Below are positions 35,668 to 44,547 of a stretch of DNA of 64,000 bases, piece by piece. Each line of letters begins with the position of its first letter. Position 1 is the first letter of the stretch. Under the pieces are notes generated by a model. The model was not told where the DNA came from and searched no databases. It was given only the letters and a program-made list of their open reading frames with translations. The translations under genes were made by a program, and so were the position numbers. This DNA comes from CAWCAW01 sp963714125 (GTDB taxonomy: Bacteria; Actinomycetota; Acidimicrobiia; Acidimicrobiales; UBA8190): assembly GCA_963714125.1 (NCBI GenBank), contig OY970234.1, positions 620,001-684,000 of the forward strand. Reading direction: 5' to 3'.

Positions 35668-37078
35668 TTATGGATTTAATAGGGAACTCGGGACAGGTGC
35701 CTGGTGCATCGGAGGAGACACCATCAATGATTGCTCTATCTAAAAGGCGCAGGTACAACAGGATTGCGGCGGTCCTGGCCCTGTCGGGCAGCACGCTGGG
35801 CCTCTCCGTGTTGGTCGGCCTGGTCGGTGGGGCTGCCCCCGCTGGGGCTGACCCGGCTTCGACCACGGCCGTTGTTGGCGTGGGCGCCGATGTGACCCAG
35901 GACCTTTTCTCTGCTTTGGGTGGCTCCTCGCCAGCCCCGGGACTTGGAGCGACGTCGGGAAGCTTCGACGAGACCTCGTACTACACCCCTCTCGAGAGCA
36001 ACCAGGCGACGGGCAACCAGACCATCCAGTCCTATGACGCCAACGCCCCGGGCGAGCTGACCACCCAGGCCAGCGCCATCATCACCACCTACGGTGGCCC
36101 GGCGTTCGACCGCCCCGACAGTTCGACCAACGGGATCAAGGCCCTCGAAGACGAGGTCACCGGCACGGCTTGGGAGCAGACCGGCGAGTCCTACACGGGC
36201 GCGGCGGTGAGCCTTACCGGTCAGATCCAGTTCGCCCGTTCGGCTCGTCTTCCGAAGACCGACACCAGCGGCTATCTCACCTTCATCCCCTACGGTCGTG
36301 ACGGGCTCGGAGTCCTCTACTACGACCACGGCGACGCCGCCATCTCGGGCGCAGCGCTGACCTCGGCGTTCCTCCAGTCCCTCTACTCGCCCTCGGGTAA
36401 CGGGACCGCCACGCTCAACGGCGACACCGTCCAAGGGTGCCTCACCATTACGGGATCGACCCCACGGTCGAACCTGGAGGCGGCGCTGGGCATTTCGGAC
36501 TCGACCACCCTGGGCTACTCGGGCTGCCGGCAGATCACCCAGAACAGCGGCAACGCCTTCTACCAGTACGCCAGCACGCTGGGTGCGAACACCGACGCCG
36601 TCATCCCGATCTCTGTCGGGAGTTGGATCGGCCAAGCCAACGGCGTGGGCGTGGACCGCAGCAACGACGTGCGGGGTGTGAGCGGCTATGGCCTCGCATC
36701 GATCACCGATGGCTCTACGGCCCTGGGATCACCCACCACAGGGTCGGGCAGCAGCCTTGCTCCCAACACCACGTACTACCAAGACCAAGACGGCACGACC
36801 GGTGGCGGCCCCTGGGGCTATGACATCTACACCGTGGTGCCCACCTCGGACTTGAGCGGTGCGGCGCGCAACACAGTGATCATCAGCCTCTTTGATGGAG
36901 CGAGCTCCTCGCTGTGCTCGACCGCGTCTCAGACGAGAGTGAACCTCTTCGGCTTCGACAGCCTCGTGTCCAACGAGACCGGGTATCCGTGCGGCAACAC
37001 CAGCACCCAGGGCGACTCGTAGTCCGCCCCAGCCGCAGACCGTTCCAATAGCACTCACAACAAGAAAGGCAGTGACGT
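35668..37078 (+). repeat. Long direct repeat, copy 3 (1411 bp)
   Basis: No difference from copies 1 and 2 was seen up to base 37078, which is inside the position of the start codon used in the two adhesin genes (GTGACGT). After that the sequence diverges into a different downstream gene. Confidence 0.9.
35727..37022 (+). CDS. PstS-like secreted substrate-binding protein, copy 3 of 3
   Basis: The 431-residue protein is identical to copies 1 and 2. The upstream context differs: it is divergent from the GH5-like gene, with about 120 bases between that gene and the repeat. The downstream partner is the short surface protein with the PEAPWA C-terminal signal rather than a repeat adhesin. As with the other copies it should be secreted and bind an oxyanion or another wall component. 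Confidence 0.85.
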   Translation: MIALSKRRRYNRIAAVLALSGSTLGLSVLVGLVGGAAPAGADPASTTAVVGVGADVTQDLFSALGGSSPAPGLGATSGSFDETSYYTPLESNQATGNQTIQSYDANAPGELTTQASAIITTYGGPAFDRPDSSTNGIKALEDEVTGTAWEQTGESYTGAAVSLTGQIQFARSARLPKTDTSGYLTFIPYGRDGLGVLYYDHGDAAISGAALTSAFLQSLYSPSGNGTATLNGDTVQGCLTITGSTPRSNLEAALGISDSTTLGYSGCRQITQNSGNAFYQYASTLGANTDAVIPISVGSWIGQANGVGVDRSNDVRGVSGYGLASITDGSTALGSPTTGSGSSLAPNTTYYQDQDGTTGGGPWGYDIYTVVPTSDLSGAARNTVIISLFDGASSSLCSTASQTRVNLFGFDSLVSNETGYPCGNTSTQGDS

Positions 37079-37080
37079 AT

Positions 37081-37863
37081 ATGCGTTGCTCACAAATCTC
37101 AGGGCGCTCCCTGGTGAGGCTGGCGGTGGCCGGGTCATTGCTCAGCGTCGCCAGTGTGGCTTTGATCGGTGTGACCGGTGCTTCGGCGTCGACCCTGGGC
37201 GGGACCGCCACCATCGTCGACGAAAGCGTGCCGGCGACGGGAGGATCGGCCGACCTGTTCACCGTGCAGCTCCCCAGCGGTGCCGCCTGTACGGGCGACA
37301 CGTCGACCGATGGGTATCACGAATTCAGCTACCTGATACCCCAGGGGTCAATCGCACAGTCATCGTTCACGACGGCGCTCAACTTCACCGGCCCCCCGGC
37401 CGGGACCCCCTCCAAGGGTTTAGGTCTGGTGGAGCAGAGCAGCGGTGATGTGTGGGAGAGCAAGAGCACAGCTCCAACCACGGGTGAAGTCATCGGCATT
37501 CCGGCGGACTTCCAATGGGCCCAGCTCGTCACCCAGGACTACTACCCACTCGACGGATCCGGTGGACTGCTCTACAACAACAACACCAGCGGCATCTGGG
37601 AGACCGGTATCGCGTGCGCCAACTCGGCCGGCGTGATCTCGGACTACTGGAACACCGAAGTCACCTTTACGGCAAGCAAGACCGACACGAACGGGTTCAC
37701 CTGGACGGCGGTGGCGGGGCTGGGCACGTGGGTGCCCGAGGCGCCATGGGCCGTGATCCTGCCTGTGGCCGCGGCGGCTGTGCTCGGCGGTGGCCTGTGG
37801 GTTTCCAGGAGACGTCGATCGGCCCGGGAAACGGCCATCGACTTGGTTGCCCTTGGTGACTGA
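37081..37863 (+). CDS. Surface protein: STLGGTATI domain plus PEAPWA C-terminal signal
   Basis: The protein (about 260 residues) consists of a signal peptide, the shared domain (STLGGTATIVDESVPATGGS ... CTGDTSTDGYHEFSYLIPQG ... GIACANSAGVISDYWNTEVTFTA) and directly after it VPEAPWAVILPVAAAAVLGG, a hydrophobic helix and RRRR. This is the minimal form of the family and a likely exosortase substrate, close to the exosortase gene. The ATG at 37081 is preferred; the GTG at 37072 is only two bases from AAAGG. The repeat boundary falls just before this start, so the gene has its own N-terminus rather than the adhesins'. Confidence 0.8.
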   Translation: MRCSQISGRSLVRLAVAGSLLSVASVALIGVTGASASTLGGTATIVDESVPATGGSADLFTVQLPSGAACTGDTSTDGYHEFSYLIPQGSIAQSSFTTALNFTGPPAGTPSKGLGLVEQSSGDVWESKSTAPTTGEVIGIPADFQWAQLVTQDYYPLDGSGGLLYNNNTSGIWETGIACANSAGVISDYWNTEVTFTASKTDTNGFTWTAVAGLGTWVPEAPWAVILPVAAAAVLGGGLWVSRRRRSARETAIDLVALGD

Positions 37864-37975
37864 ACCCGGTACTTAGCAGCGCAACATCCCGATGGTGGCC
37901 CGAGCATTTCGCCCGGCCACCATTGGGCTTTTCGGTCGGCGGAGACCAGAACCACAAGAAGTCATATTCAGGAGC

Positions 37976-38758
37976 ATGGTGCGCGCGAAACAAAGACCAC
38001 AGGCGGTCCGTCCTTGTTCCGGCCTCGAAGCGCCGGTGCTCATCGGCGCGCGCCGTTTCATGCTCATCGCTGCCCTCGGACTCGTCGGGTTGGCGGTTTT
38101 GTTGGGACCATCGATGGCCGAAGCCGCCGTTCCCGCCGGCACGGCGCAGATCACCCAGGCCGGCCTCACCACGCCCCTCAACTCGGGGGGTTCGGCCACC
38201 GATTTCAGCGTCATCCTTCCCCAGGGGGCGAAATGCCCGGGTGATACCGCCCATGACGGGTATCACGTGTTCAGTTACCTGGTTCCGCACGGAGTGTCGC
38301 CGACGCAGGTGAGCTTCAAAGGCATCGTCCCCAGCAAGTATTTCGGCTTCATCGCCCTGGGGGAGTACTACTTTGGAGCCGCCGACACGGCTCCGTACAC
38401 GGGGCTGGTGGTCAACATCCCCTCGTTCTTCGTCTTCTCCCGGCTCACGCCGGCCGAGCTGTTTGCGGCTGCGGACAAGCGTGCCAGTTGGCAAGGTGGC
38501 ATCGCGTGTGTCGACGTGAAAGGACACGTGACCAATTACTGGGCCACGAGCTTCGTCTTTACGGCTAGCTCCAGTGACCCGGGTGGCTTTACCTGGGCCG
38601 TGGCCGACCCTGGTCGAGATGTCGTTGCGCCAAGCTCCGGATTCCCCACCTGGTTGATACTGGTGTTGGTCGGCGCCATTTTTGTGGCGGCCGGTTTCGT
38701 GTTCTGGCTCGGCCAACGCTCGTCGCCGCGACGCCCGAAGGTGGTCGAGACGCGATGA
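37976..38758 (+). CDS. Diverged STLGGTATI-domain membrane-anchored protein
   Basis: The protein (about 260 residues) has a signal peptide (FMLIAALGLVGLAVLLGPSMAEA) and a shortened, diverged copy of the shared domain: CPGDTAHDGYHVFSYLVPHG, GGIACVDVKGHVTNYWATSFVFTASSSDPGGFTW. It ends in one helix (PTWLILVLVGAIFVAAGFVFWL) and a basic tail. The C-terminus lacks the PE-P motif. The start is uncertain: AGGAG is very close to this ATG, and a GTG three bases later is as good. The stop overlaps the exosortase ATG by four bases, so it is translationally coupled to it and may be its dedicated partner. Confidence 0.75.
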   Translation: MVRAKQRPQAVRPCSGLEAPVLIGARRFMLIAALGLVGLAVLLGPSMAEAAVPAGTAQITQAGLTTPLNSGGSATDFSVILPQGAKCPGDTAHDGYHVFSYLVPHGVSPTQVSFKGIVPSKYFGFIALGEYYFGAADTAPYTGLVVNIPSFFVFSRLTPAELFAAADKRASWQGGIACVDVKGHVTNYWATSFVFTASSSDPGGFTWAVADPGRDVVAPSSGFPTWLILVLVGAIFVAAGFVFWLGQRSSPRRPKVVETR

Positions 38759-40662
38759 CCTTCGCTGATGCGCCGCTCATGCGGCAAGCCACCAACTGGC
38801 ACCAAGCGAATCTGGACGAATGGAACGGCCTGTCGTCGCGCACGCAGAGCGCCGTCAAGGTGACGGCGCTTGTAGCAGCCACGGTCATTGCTTTCCACTA
38901 CTCGCTGACATCACTGCTTCAGACCATCGGGCTCGACACGCCCCTGGCCTACGTGGGACTGGTGCCGCTGCTGGCCGGTGGTCTGGCCTGGTTGAACCGT
39001 GCGCCGAGGCAGGCGGAGCCACCCATCCATGACCGTCAACTCGACTACATCGTCGGGCTCCCGCTTGTGGTCTTGGCGGTCTTGGCTGAGGTTCTGTTGC
39101 CCCTGCGACTGGGAGCGATGTTCTGGGTGAACCGCCTCGATCTTCTGTTCCTCCCTGTGTTTGTCACGGGGGCGACGATCTTGTTGTTCGGGGCCCGGGT
39201 GGCTTGGCGTCAGAAGGTGGCCTTGGCCTACTTGCTGTTGGCATGGCCGTGGCTCTATACGAGCATCCTGCTCGGAACCCTGGGCGGATTCACTTCCTTG
39301 ACGATCCGAGGGCTGAACATTGTGCTTCGGGTCCTTCCGGTGGCATCTCCGGTCCCCGGGGGCGCCAGCGAGGGTCTGTACCAACTGTCACACGATGGTC
39401 ACGCCTTCAGTGTCAGTGTTGTCACGGCGTGTTCGGGCGTGGACGGCATGGTGGGATTCATCCTCATCGGGGCGGCGTTGGCGGGAGTCTCGAGCGGCTC
39501 CCTGATCCGAAAGTCGCTGTGGTTGGCGACCGGGTTGGTTCTTCTTTGGATCACCAATCTCCTGCGTCTCGTCATCATCTTCTGGGCCGGGCGGGTAGGC
39601 GGTGAGCATCTCGCCATCGGAATCCTTCACCCGGTGGCGGGCCTCGTGGTCTTCTGCGTCGGAGTGGCCATCATGGGCCTCCTCCTGCGACCGTTCGGGC
39701 TTGCGGCCAGGACACGCTCTCACGTGGTGGCTCCCGTCTCCTCCAGCAGCGCGGCGCCGCGATTCTTCTTCGTCCTGGGGGTACTCCTGGTGGCGAGCCT
39801 CGTTCTGTGTGCCAGCCAGACCAGCCTCAGTACCTTCAACCCAGTGGCAGCGGCATCGGGTGAGCCCAAGATCGGTTCGTTTCTGGCCCAGCCGGCGGAG
39901 CCCGCCGGATGGGCAGCAACGTTCGATGCCGAATACACCGCCAACAAACCCTTCTTCGGGGAAGGCTCACGGTGGTTTCGATACATCTACACAACGACAT
40001 CGCCGCGGCAGACCTCGCTGCATACGACGCTGCCCGTCACCGCCGACGTGATCGACACCAACGACCTGTCGAGTTTTGATGCGTATGGCGTGACAGCGTG
40101 CTACTCATTCCACGGCTTCACCCTCGAAGATGTCGACAACGTGCGGCTCGCCGACGGAATCACCGGCCAGGCACTGTCCTTTTCGGGGGGGACTCCCCAC
40201 GAAGACTGGTCCCTGGTTTATTGGATCTTGCCGGTGGAGACGGGACAAGGGACGCGCTACGAGCGCATCGTCCTGTACCTCCAAAACACCGCCGCCGCCC
40301 AGACCTCAGTGGAAGGTCAGCCCCAACTCGCCGTCCGGGTCAAAGACCCGGCCAATCTCCTGCAAGCGACGCTCTCTACGAACCGGACTTTCTTGACCGC
40401 TTTTGCCGACCAGATCATTAGGGGTCAGTCTCACGAAAACGACACGGGTGTCTTCATCGACGCCGTTCAAGCGCCCGATACGGTACGCGCCTTTTGGGAC
40501 GCCCAAGTGAACCGCCAGCAAGGAAACACGGGCGCCGGTGGTTCGGCATCGGGGACGGTAGACAGCGGGCCCACCGCCGCGCAGGATTACGCCGCCTTCT
40601 GGAAGACCTACTACGAGAAGCACCCCCCCAAGGCCGCCGCATCCGTAGCGGGAAGTCGGTAG
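38755..40662 (+). CDS. Exosortase fused to an EpsI-like domain
   Basis: The 635-residue protein has an N-terminal half with about eight membrane helices and the exosortase/archaeosortase triad in order: Cys226 in VVTACSGVDGM, Arg271 in ITNLLRLVIIFW, His292 in ILHPVAGLVVF. After a linker (residues 320-335) comes another helix (FFFVLGVLLVASLVL) and an extracytoplasmic region (355-620) of EpsI type, which in PEP-CTERM systems accompanies or is fused to exosortase. It should cut and transfer proteins carrying C-terminal signals such as LPEVPYA or VPEAPWA. It overlaps the preceding gene by four bases, and pstC starts four bases after its stop, placing it in one operon with the transporter genes. 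Confidence 0.85.
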   Translation: MTFADAPLMRQATNWHQANLDEWNGLSSRTQSAVKVTALVAATVIAFHYSLTSLLQTIGLDTPLAYVGLVPLLAGGLAWLNRAPRQAEPPIHDRQLDYIVGLPLVVLAVLAEVLLPLRLGAMFWVNRLDLLFLPVFVTGATILLFGARVAWRQKVALAYLLLAWPWLYTSILLGTLGGFTSLTIRGLNIVLRVLPVASPVPGGASEGLYQLSHDGHAFSVSVVTACSGVDGMVGFILIGAALAGVSSGSLIRKSLWLATGLVLLWITNLLRLVIIFWAGRVGGEHLAIGILHPVAGLVVFCVGVAIMGLLLRPFGLAARTRSHVVAPVSSSSAAPRFFFVLGVLLVASLVLCASQTSLSTFNPVAAASGEPKIGSFLAQPAEPAGWAATFDAEYTANKPFFGEGSRWFRYIYTTTSPRQTSLHTTLPVTADVIDTNDLSSFDAYGVTACYSFHGFTLEDVDNVRLADGITGQALSFSGGTPHEDWSLVYWILPVETGQGTRYERIVLYLQNTAAAQTSVEGQPQLAVRVKDPANLLQATLSTNRTFLTAFADQIIRGQSHENDTGVFIDAVQAPDTVRAFWDAQVNRQQGNTGAGGSASGTVDSGPTAAQDYAAFWKTYYEKHPPKAAASVAGSR

Positions 40663-40666
40663 GGCA

Positions 40667-41701
40667 GTGTCCGGCGCCGCCCCGCCCACCGTTGACCCTC
40701 CTGTGCGCACCCCGGGTGTCGTTCCGACACAGGTAGCGCGCCGCCTGCGCTTCGTCCCCGACGGAGGTGATCGGGCTTTTACCATCCTCATGCGGCTGGG
40801 AGCAGTGGCAGTCGTTGCCGTGATCGGGCTCGTGGGTCTGTTTCTCGCCATACGGGCGTACCCGGCCATCGCCGTCGCCAAGTTCCACTTCCTTACCACG
40901 CAGGCATGGGAGCCCTACACCCACCATTTCGGCATAGCCGGAGTCGGCATCAACACGTTTCTCATTGCCGCCGTGGCGGTGGTGATTTCCGTGCCGATCT
41001 CACTGGGATTGTCGCTGTTCATCTCGGAGATCGCTCCCCAACGAGTGTCACGCGTCCTGGTCACCATCGTCGATCTCATGGCCGCGGTGCCCAGTGTCGT
41101 GTATGCGATTTGGGGATTCGAGTTCTTCGAGTCGCGCGCCATCGGGATAGCGCGATTCCTGTCCACATGGTTTGGCTGGATTCCCTTCTTTCACGTGACG
41201 GGCCCCGGGACCAATGGCGTCAGTGGTGACACCATCTACAGCGCGTCGACGTTCATCGTCGGCGTGGTGGTGTCGCTCATGGTGATTCCGATCCAGTGTT
41301 CGGTGATGCGTGAGGGGTTCACTCTCGCTCCCTTAGGAGAGAGGGAAGGCGCCTTCGCCCTGGGCGCCACGCGCTGGGGAATGATCCGCAATGTCGTGCT
41401 CCCCTTTGCCAGAGGAGAGGTCATCGGCGGCACGATGCTCGGCCTGGGGCGCGCCTTGGGTGAGACGCTGGCCGTTTACCTCATTATCTCGCCGGTGTTC
41501 CAAATCAACTGGCACATCCTGCAGACGGGCGGGAACTCCATCTCGGCCCTCATCGCGCTGCGGTCTTCGGACGCCTCGCCATTTGAGACGTCTGGCTTGA
41601 TGGCAGCTGGATTGGCGCTTTTCATCGTGACACTCCTCGTGAACTTCGGAGCATCAGCGATCGTGAACCGTTCGCGTTCGGGAGCGAAAAATGCAGGCTG
41701 A
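40667..41701 (+). CDS. pstC: PstC-type phosphate ABC permease
   Basis: The 344-residue permease has six helices and the cytoplasmic EAA loop EREGAFALGATRWGMIRNVV followed by LGRALGETLAVYLI, the strict PstC signature. It should pair with PstA as the membrane channel of a phosphate-type importer. The GTG start is four bases after the exosortase stop. It overlaps pstA by 11 bases. Context is atypical: the operon starts with an exosortase and has no phoU. Confidence 0.9.
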   Translation: MSGAAPPTVDPPVRTPGVVPTQVARRLRFVPDGGDRAFTILMRLGAVAVVAVIGLVGLFLAIRAYPAIAVAKFHFLTTQAWEPYTHHFGIAGVGINTFLIAAVAVVISVPISLGLSLFISEIAPQRVSRVLVTIVDLMAAVPSVVYAIWGFEFFESRAIGIARFLSTWFGWIPFFHVTGPGTNGVSGDTIYSASTFIVGVVVSLMVIPIQCSVMREGFTLAPLGEREGAFALGATRWGMIRNVVLPFARGEVIGGTMLGLGRALGETLAVYLIISPVFQINWHILQTGGNSISALIALRSSDASPFETSGLMAAGLALFIVTLLVNFGASAIVNRSRSGAKNAG

Positions 41702-42872
41702 ACCAAGGTCCACGGGGCCCAGCCTGAGCGCCCCTCGCCGCAAGACCGGTGGTCTCAACGGCGCCAAGGTGTTCGATCTGATCGGCGCCATGGTGGCCGG
41801 GATCTGTGTTGCCTGGCTGTGTGAACACCTCACCAGTTTCTCGGGGCCGTTCGGGTTCGTCGTCATCGCGTATGTCGTGTTCCTTGCCGTCCACATGGCG
41901 CTCATCTCGCTGCAAGATGACTGGCCGGGGGTGAAAGACGCTCTGATGACGGTGTTGTTGTATTCAGCCGCCGCCATTGCCATAGGCGCGTTGGCGCTGG
42001 TGGTGGTCTTTACCTTGGTAAAGGGTCACGCCGCCCTTGTCCATTCGAATTTCTACCTTCACGATATGTCCACGGTTGAAGGGACCAGTTCGCTGAATGT
42101 TGGTGGGGTGGGCAACGCGCTGGTGGGGACAGCCATACAAATCGGAATCGCCGTGTTCCTCACTGTCCCCGTTGGTCTCATGACGGCCGTGTACCTCGAT
42201 CAGACCCAAAGTCGGGCAGCAGGATTGGTGCGAACTCTCGTCCAGGCCATGACCGCGCTGCCCACCATCCTGGCTGGACTTTTCATCTACGCCTTGTTCA
42301 TTTTGACCTTGGGGTTTCAGAAATCAGGACTGGCCGCCGGCCTGGCGCTGAGCGTCATGATGTTGCCGTATCTCATTCGCACCGCCCAGCTCGTGCTGAA
42401 CCTCGTCCCCGAAACATTGCGTGAGGCGTCGGCAGCACTCGGAGCCCCGCGCTGGCGGACGATGTGGAACATCGTGCTGCCAACGGCCCGGCCGGGGTTG
42501 GCGACGGCTGTCATCTTGGCTATCGCCCGAGGCATCGGTGAGACGGCGCCGGTGCTGCTCACAGCCGGCTTCACCACATACATCAATGTCAACGCCTTCC
42601 AGGGGCCGATGGTGTCGTTGCCGCTCGAGGCGCTGAAGCTCGTCGCCTCAGGAGAGCCCGGCCTCGTCGTGCGGGGCTTTGCGTGCGCCGCCCTGTTGCT
42701 CCTGGTCGTACTGGTCCTCTTTGTTGTGGCTCGGATCGTTGGTGGGTGGGGACATGGAGAGCTGTCGGCGCGTCAGCTGCGCCGGATCGGCCGGCTCTCG
42801 ACTCGTGACGGCAATCGGATCGCAGCATCGGGCATGACCGGCGGCCACTCCGCATCGGAGGTGCCGGCATGA
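41691..42872 (+). CDS. pstA: PstA-type phosphate ABC permease
   Basis: The 393-residue permease has the PstA EAA loop (LREASAALGAPRWRTMWNIV) and IARGIGETAPVLLTAGF. It is longer than usual PstA (about 290) because of an N-terminal extension with two extra hydrophobic segments and a polar C-terminal tail of about 45 residues. It overlaps pstC by 11 bases and pstS by four, so the set is tightly coupled. Confidence 0.9.
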   Translation: MQAEPRSTGPSLSAPRRKTGGLNGAKVFDLIGAMVAGICVAWLCEHLTSFSGPFGFVVIAYVVFLAVHMALISLQDDWPGVKDALMTVLLYSAAAIAIGALALVVVFTLVKGHAALVHSNFYLHDMSTVEGTSSLNVGGVGNALVGTAIQIGIAVFLTVPVGLMTAVYLDQTQSRAAGLVRTLVQAMTALPTILAGLFIYALFILTLGFQKSGLAAGLALSVMMLPYLIRTAQLVLNLVPETLREASAALGAPRWRTMWNIVLPTARPGLATAVILAIARGIGETAPVLLTAGFTTYINVNAFQGPMVSLPLEALKLVASGEPGLVVRGFACAALLLLVVLVLFVVARIVGGWGHGELSARQLRRIGRLSTRDGNRIAASGMTGGHSASEVPA

Positions 42873-44545
42873 TCCGGACGAAACGCCAACGTTGGGGGCG
42901 GCTCCGCCGGGGCGTTTTGTTTGCTCCCCTCTTTCTGGCCATCACCTTCGGTTTGGTCGATGGGGGCGGCGCGAAAGCCGGTGCCGCCACCGGGTACGTG
43001 CCGATTGCCGGGGCCGGATCGACATGGTCGGAGAACGCGCTCGATCAGTGGATCCGTGACGTGCAACCTCTCGGCATGCGGGTGAGCTACGCCGGTACCG
43101 GGTCGACCGATGGGCGAGAAGAATTTATCAATGGCACCGTCGACTTTGCGGCTTCAGACATTCCATTTCAGACGAATCCGCAGGACGGATCGGCCCCCGA
43201 AGACCCGACGGCGGGCAGCTTTGCGTACATGCCGATCACGGCGGGAGGCACCGCCTTCATGTACAACCTCCAGATTGACGGACAGCGGGTGACCAACCTC
43301 CGACTCTCCGGAGAGAATCTGACCAAGATCTTCACCGGCGTGATCACCAACTGGGACTCTCCCGCCATCGCGGCCGACAATCCCGGGCTCAACTTGCCCA
43401 ACCTGCCGGTGGTGCCCGTGGTGCGCTCAGACGGTGCCGGGGACAGCTTTGAGTTGACGCAATGGATGATGGCGCAGTACCCCTCGCTGTGGAGTTCCTA
43501 CTGCCAGACCTCGGGGCGGGCCCCGGCCTGTGGACCGACTTCGTTCTATCCGACGGTTACGGGGATGATCGGCCAATCAGGCGACCTCGGCGTGGCGGGC
43601 TACATCTCCCAGGGATATGCCAATGGATCCATCGGCTACGTGAACTACTCCTACGCGCTCAATGCCGGATTCCCGGTGGCGCTGATGCTGAACTCGGCCG
43701 GCTACTACACCGAGCCCACACCCCAGAACGTGGCGGTGTCGTTGGAAGCCGCCGTGGTGGACACCACCGATGTGAACAACCCCTCTCTCTACCTTACCGA
43801 GCAACTCCAAAACGTCTACACGGACCCTGATCCGCGCACGTATCCGCTGTCTTCCTATTCGTACTTGATCCTTCCCACAACGGTGCAGGGTCAGTTCACG
43901 CAGTCAAAGGGCAATACGTTGTCGGCCTTCTCCTATTACGCCATGTGTCAGGGCCAGCAGGAGTCGGCGGGACTCGGCTATTCGCCGATGCCAATGAACT
44001 TGGTGCAAGCCGCGTTCAATCAGATTGCCAAGATCCCCGGCGCAGTAGTTCAGAACATCAATATCCAATCCTGTGACAACCCGACCTTTGCGTCATCTCA
44101 GGGACCCAACGCCAACCTGCTAGCCGAAACGGCACCGTATCCTCCGGCGTGCGATAAGGAAGGCTCAACGCAGTGCTCCTCGGGGACGGGCGGTGCCTCA
44201 CACGTGGCAACGCCAACGGCGAGCACTCCGGCAAAGGCAGCGGGCCGATCGACGGTGTCCGCCAGCGGCGCGGTTTCGTCTTCGGCCAGTGCCGGTACCG
44301 GAGCCGCAGCCGCCTCGGGTCAAACGCAAGCCTGCACGTCGACCTGTCACGTGGTGATCACCTACAAGCGAGAGACGATTCCCGCTGACCATAATCCCGT
44401 GGAAGATCCGTACACGCTGGCGGTGTCGCATAGCTGGCTGACGACCGGCACCGCGCTCGCCGTGCTCGTGGCGGTTCTTGTCCTCATCGTGCTCCCTGGG
44501 CTCGCCGTGTACTGGTCCAGACGAACGCGAAGGGCACGGTCCTAG
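42869..44545 (+). CDS. pstS: Membrane-anchored PstS-type binding protein
   Basis: The 558-residue protein has a signal peptide (GVLFAPLFLAITFGLVDGGGAKAGAA), then a PstS fold: IAGAGSTWSENALDQWI, YAGTGSTDGREEFINGTVDFAASDIPF and RSDGAGDSFELTQW, matching the phosphate-contact loops of the family. A Ser/Ala/Thr linker (about 430-480) and a C-terminal helix with a basic tail (TALAVLVAVLVLIVLPGLAVYWSRRTRR) anchor it, instead of the usual lipid anchor. It is about 200 residues longer than classical PstS. It follows pstA with an ATGA overlap. Confidence 0.85.
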   Translation: MIRTKRQRWGRLRRGVLFAPLFLAITFGLVDGGGAKAGAATGYVPIAGAGSTWSENALDQWIRDVQPLGMRVSYAGTGSTDGREEFINGTVDFAASDIPFQTNPQDGSAPEDPTAGSFAYMPITAGGTAFMYNLQIDGQRVTNLRLSGENLTKIFTGVITNWDSPAIAADNPGLNLPNLPVVPVVRSDGAGDSFELTQWMMAQYPSLWSSYCQTSGRAPACGPTSFYPTVTGMIGQSGDLGVAGYISQGYANGSIGYVNYSYALNAGFPVALMLNSAGYYTEPTPQNVAVSLEAAVVDTTDVNNPSLYLTEQLQNVYTDPDPRTYPLSSYSYLILPTTVQGQFTQSKGNTLSAFSYYAMCQGQQESAGLGYSPMPMNLVQAAFNQIAKIPGAVVQNINIQSCDNPTFASSQGPNANLLAETAPYPPACDKEGSTQCSSGTGGASHVATPTASTPAKAAGRSTVSASGAVSSSASAGTGAAAASGQTQACTSTCHVVITYKRETIPADHNPVEDPYTLAVSHSWLTTGTALAVLVAVLVLIVLPGLAVYWSRRTRRARS

Positions 44546-44547
44546 CC

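Noticed and set aside
26571..37078. Insertion sequence or transposon explaining the triplicated block
   Set aside because: No transposase gene, terminal inverted repeats or target duplications were seen at the block edges.
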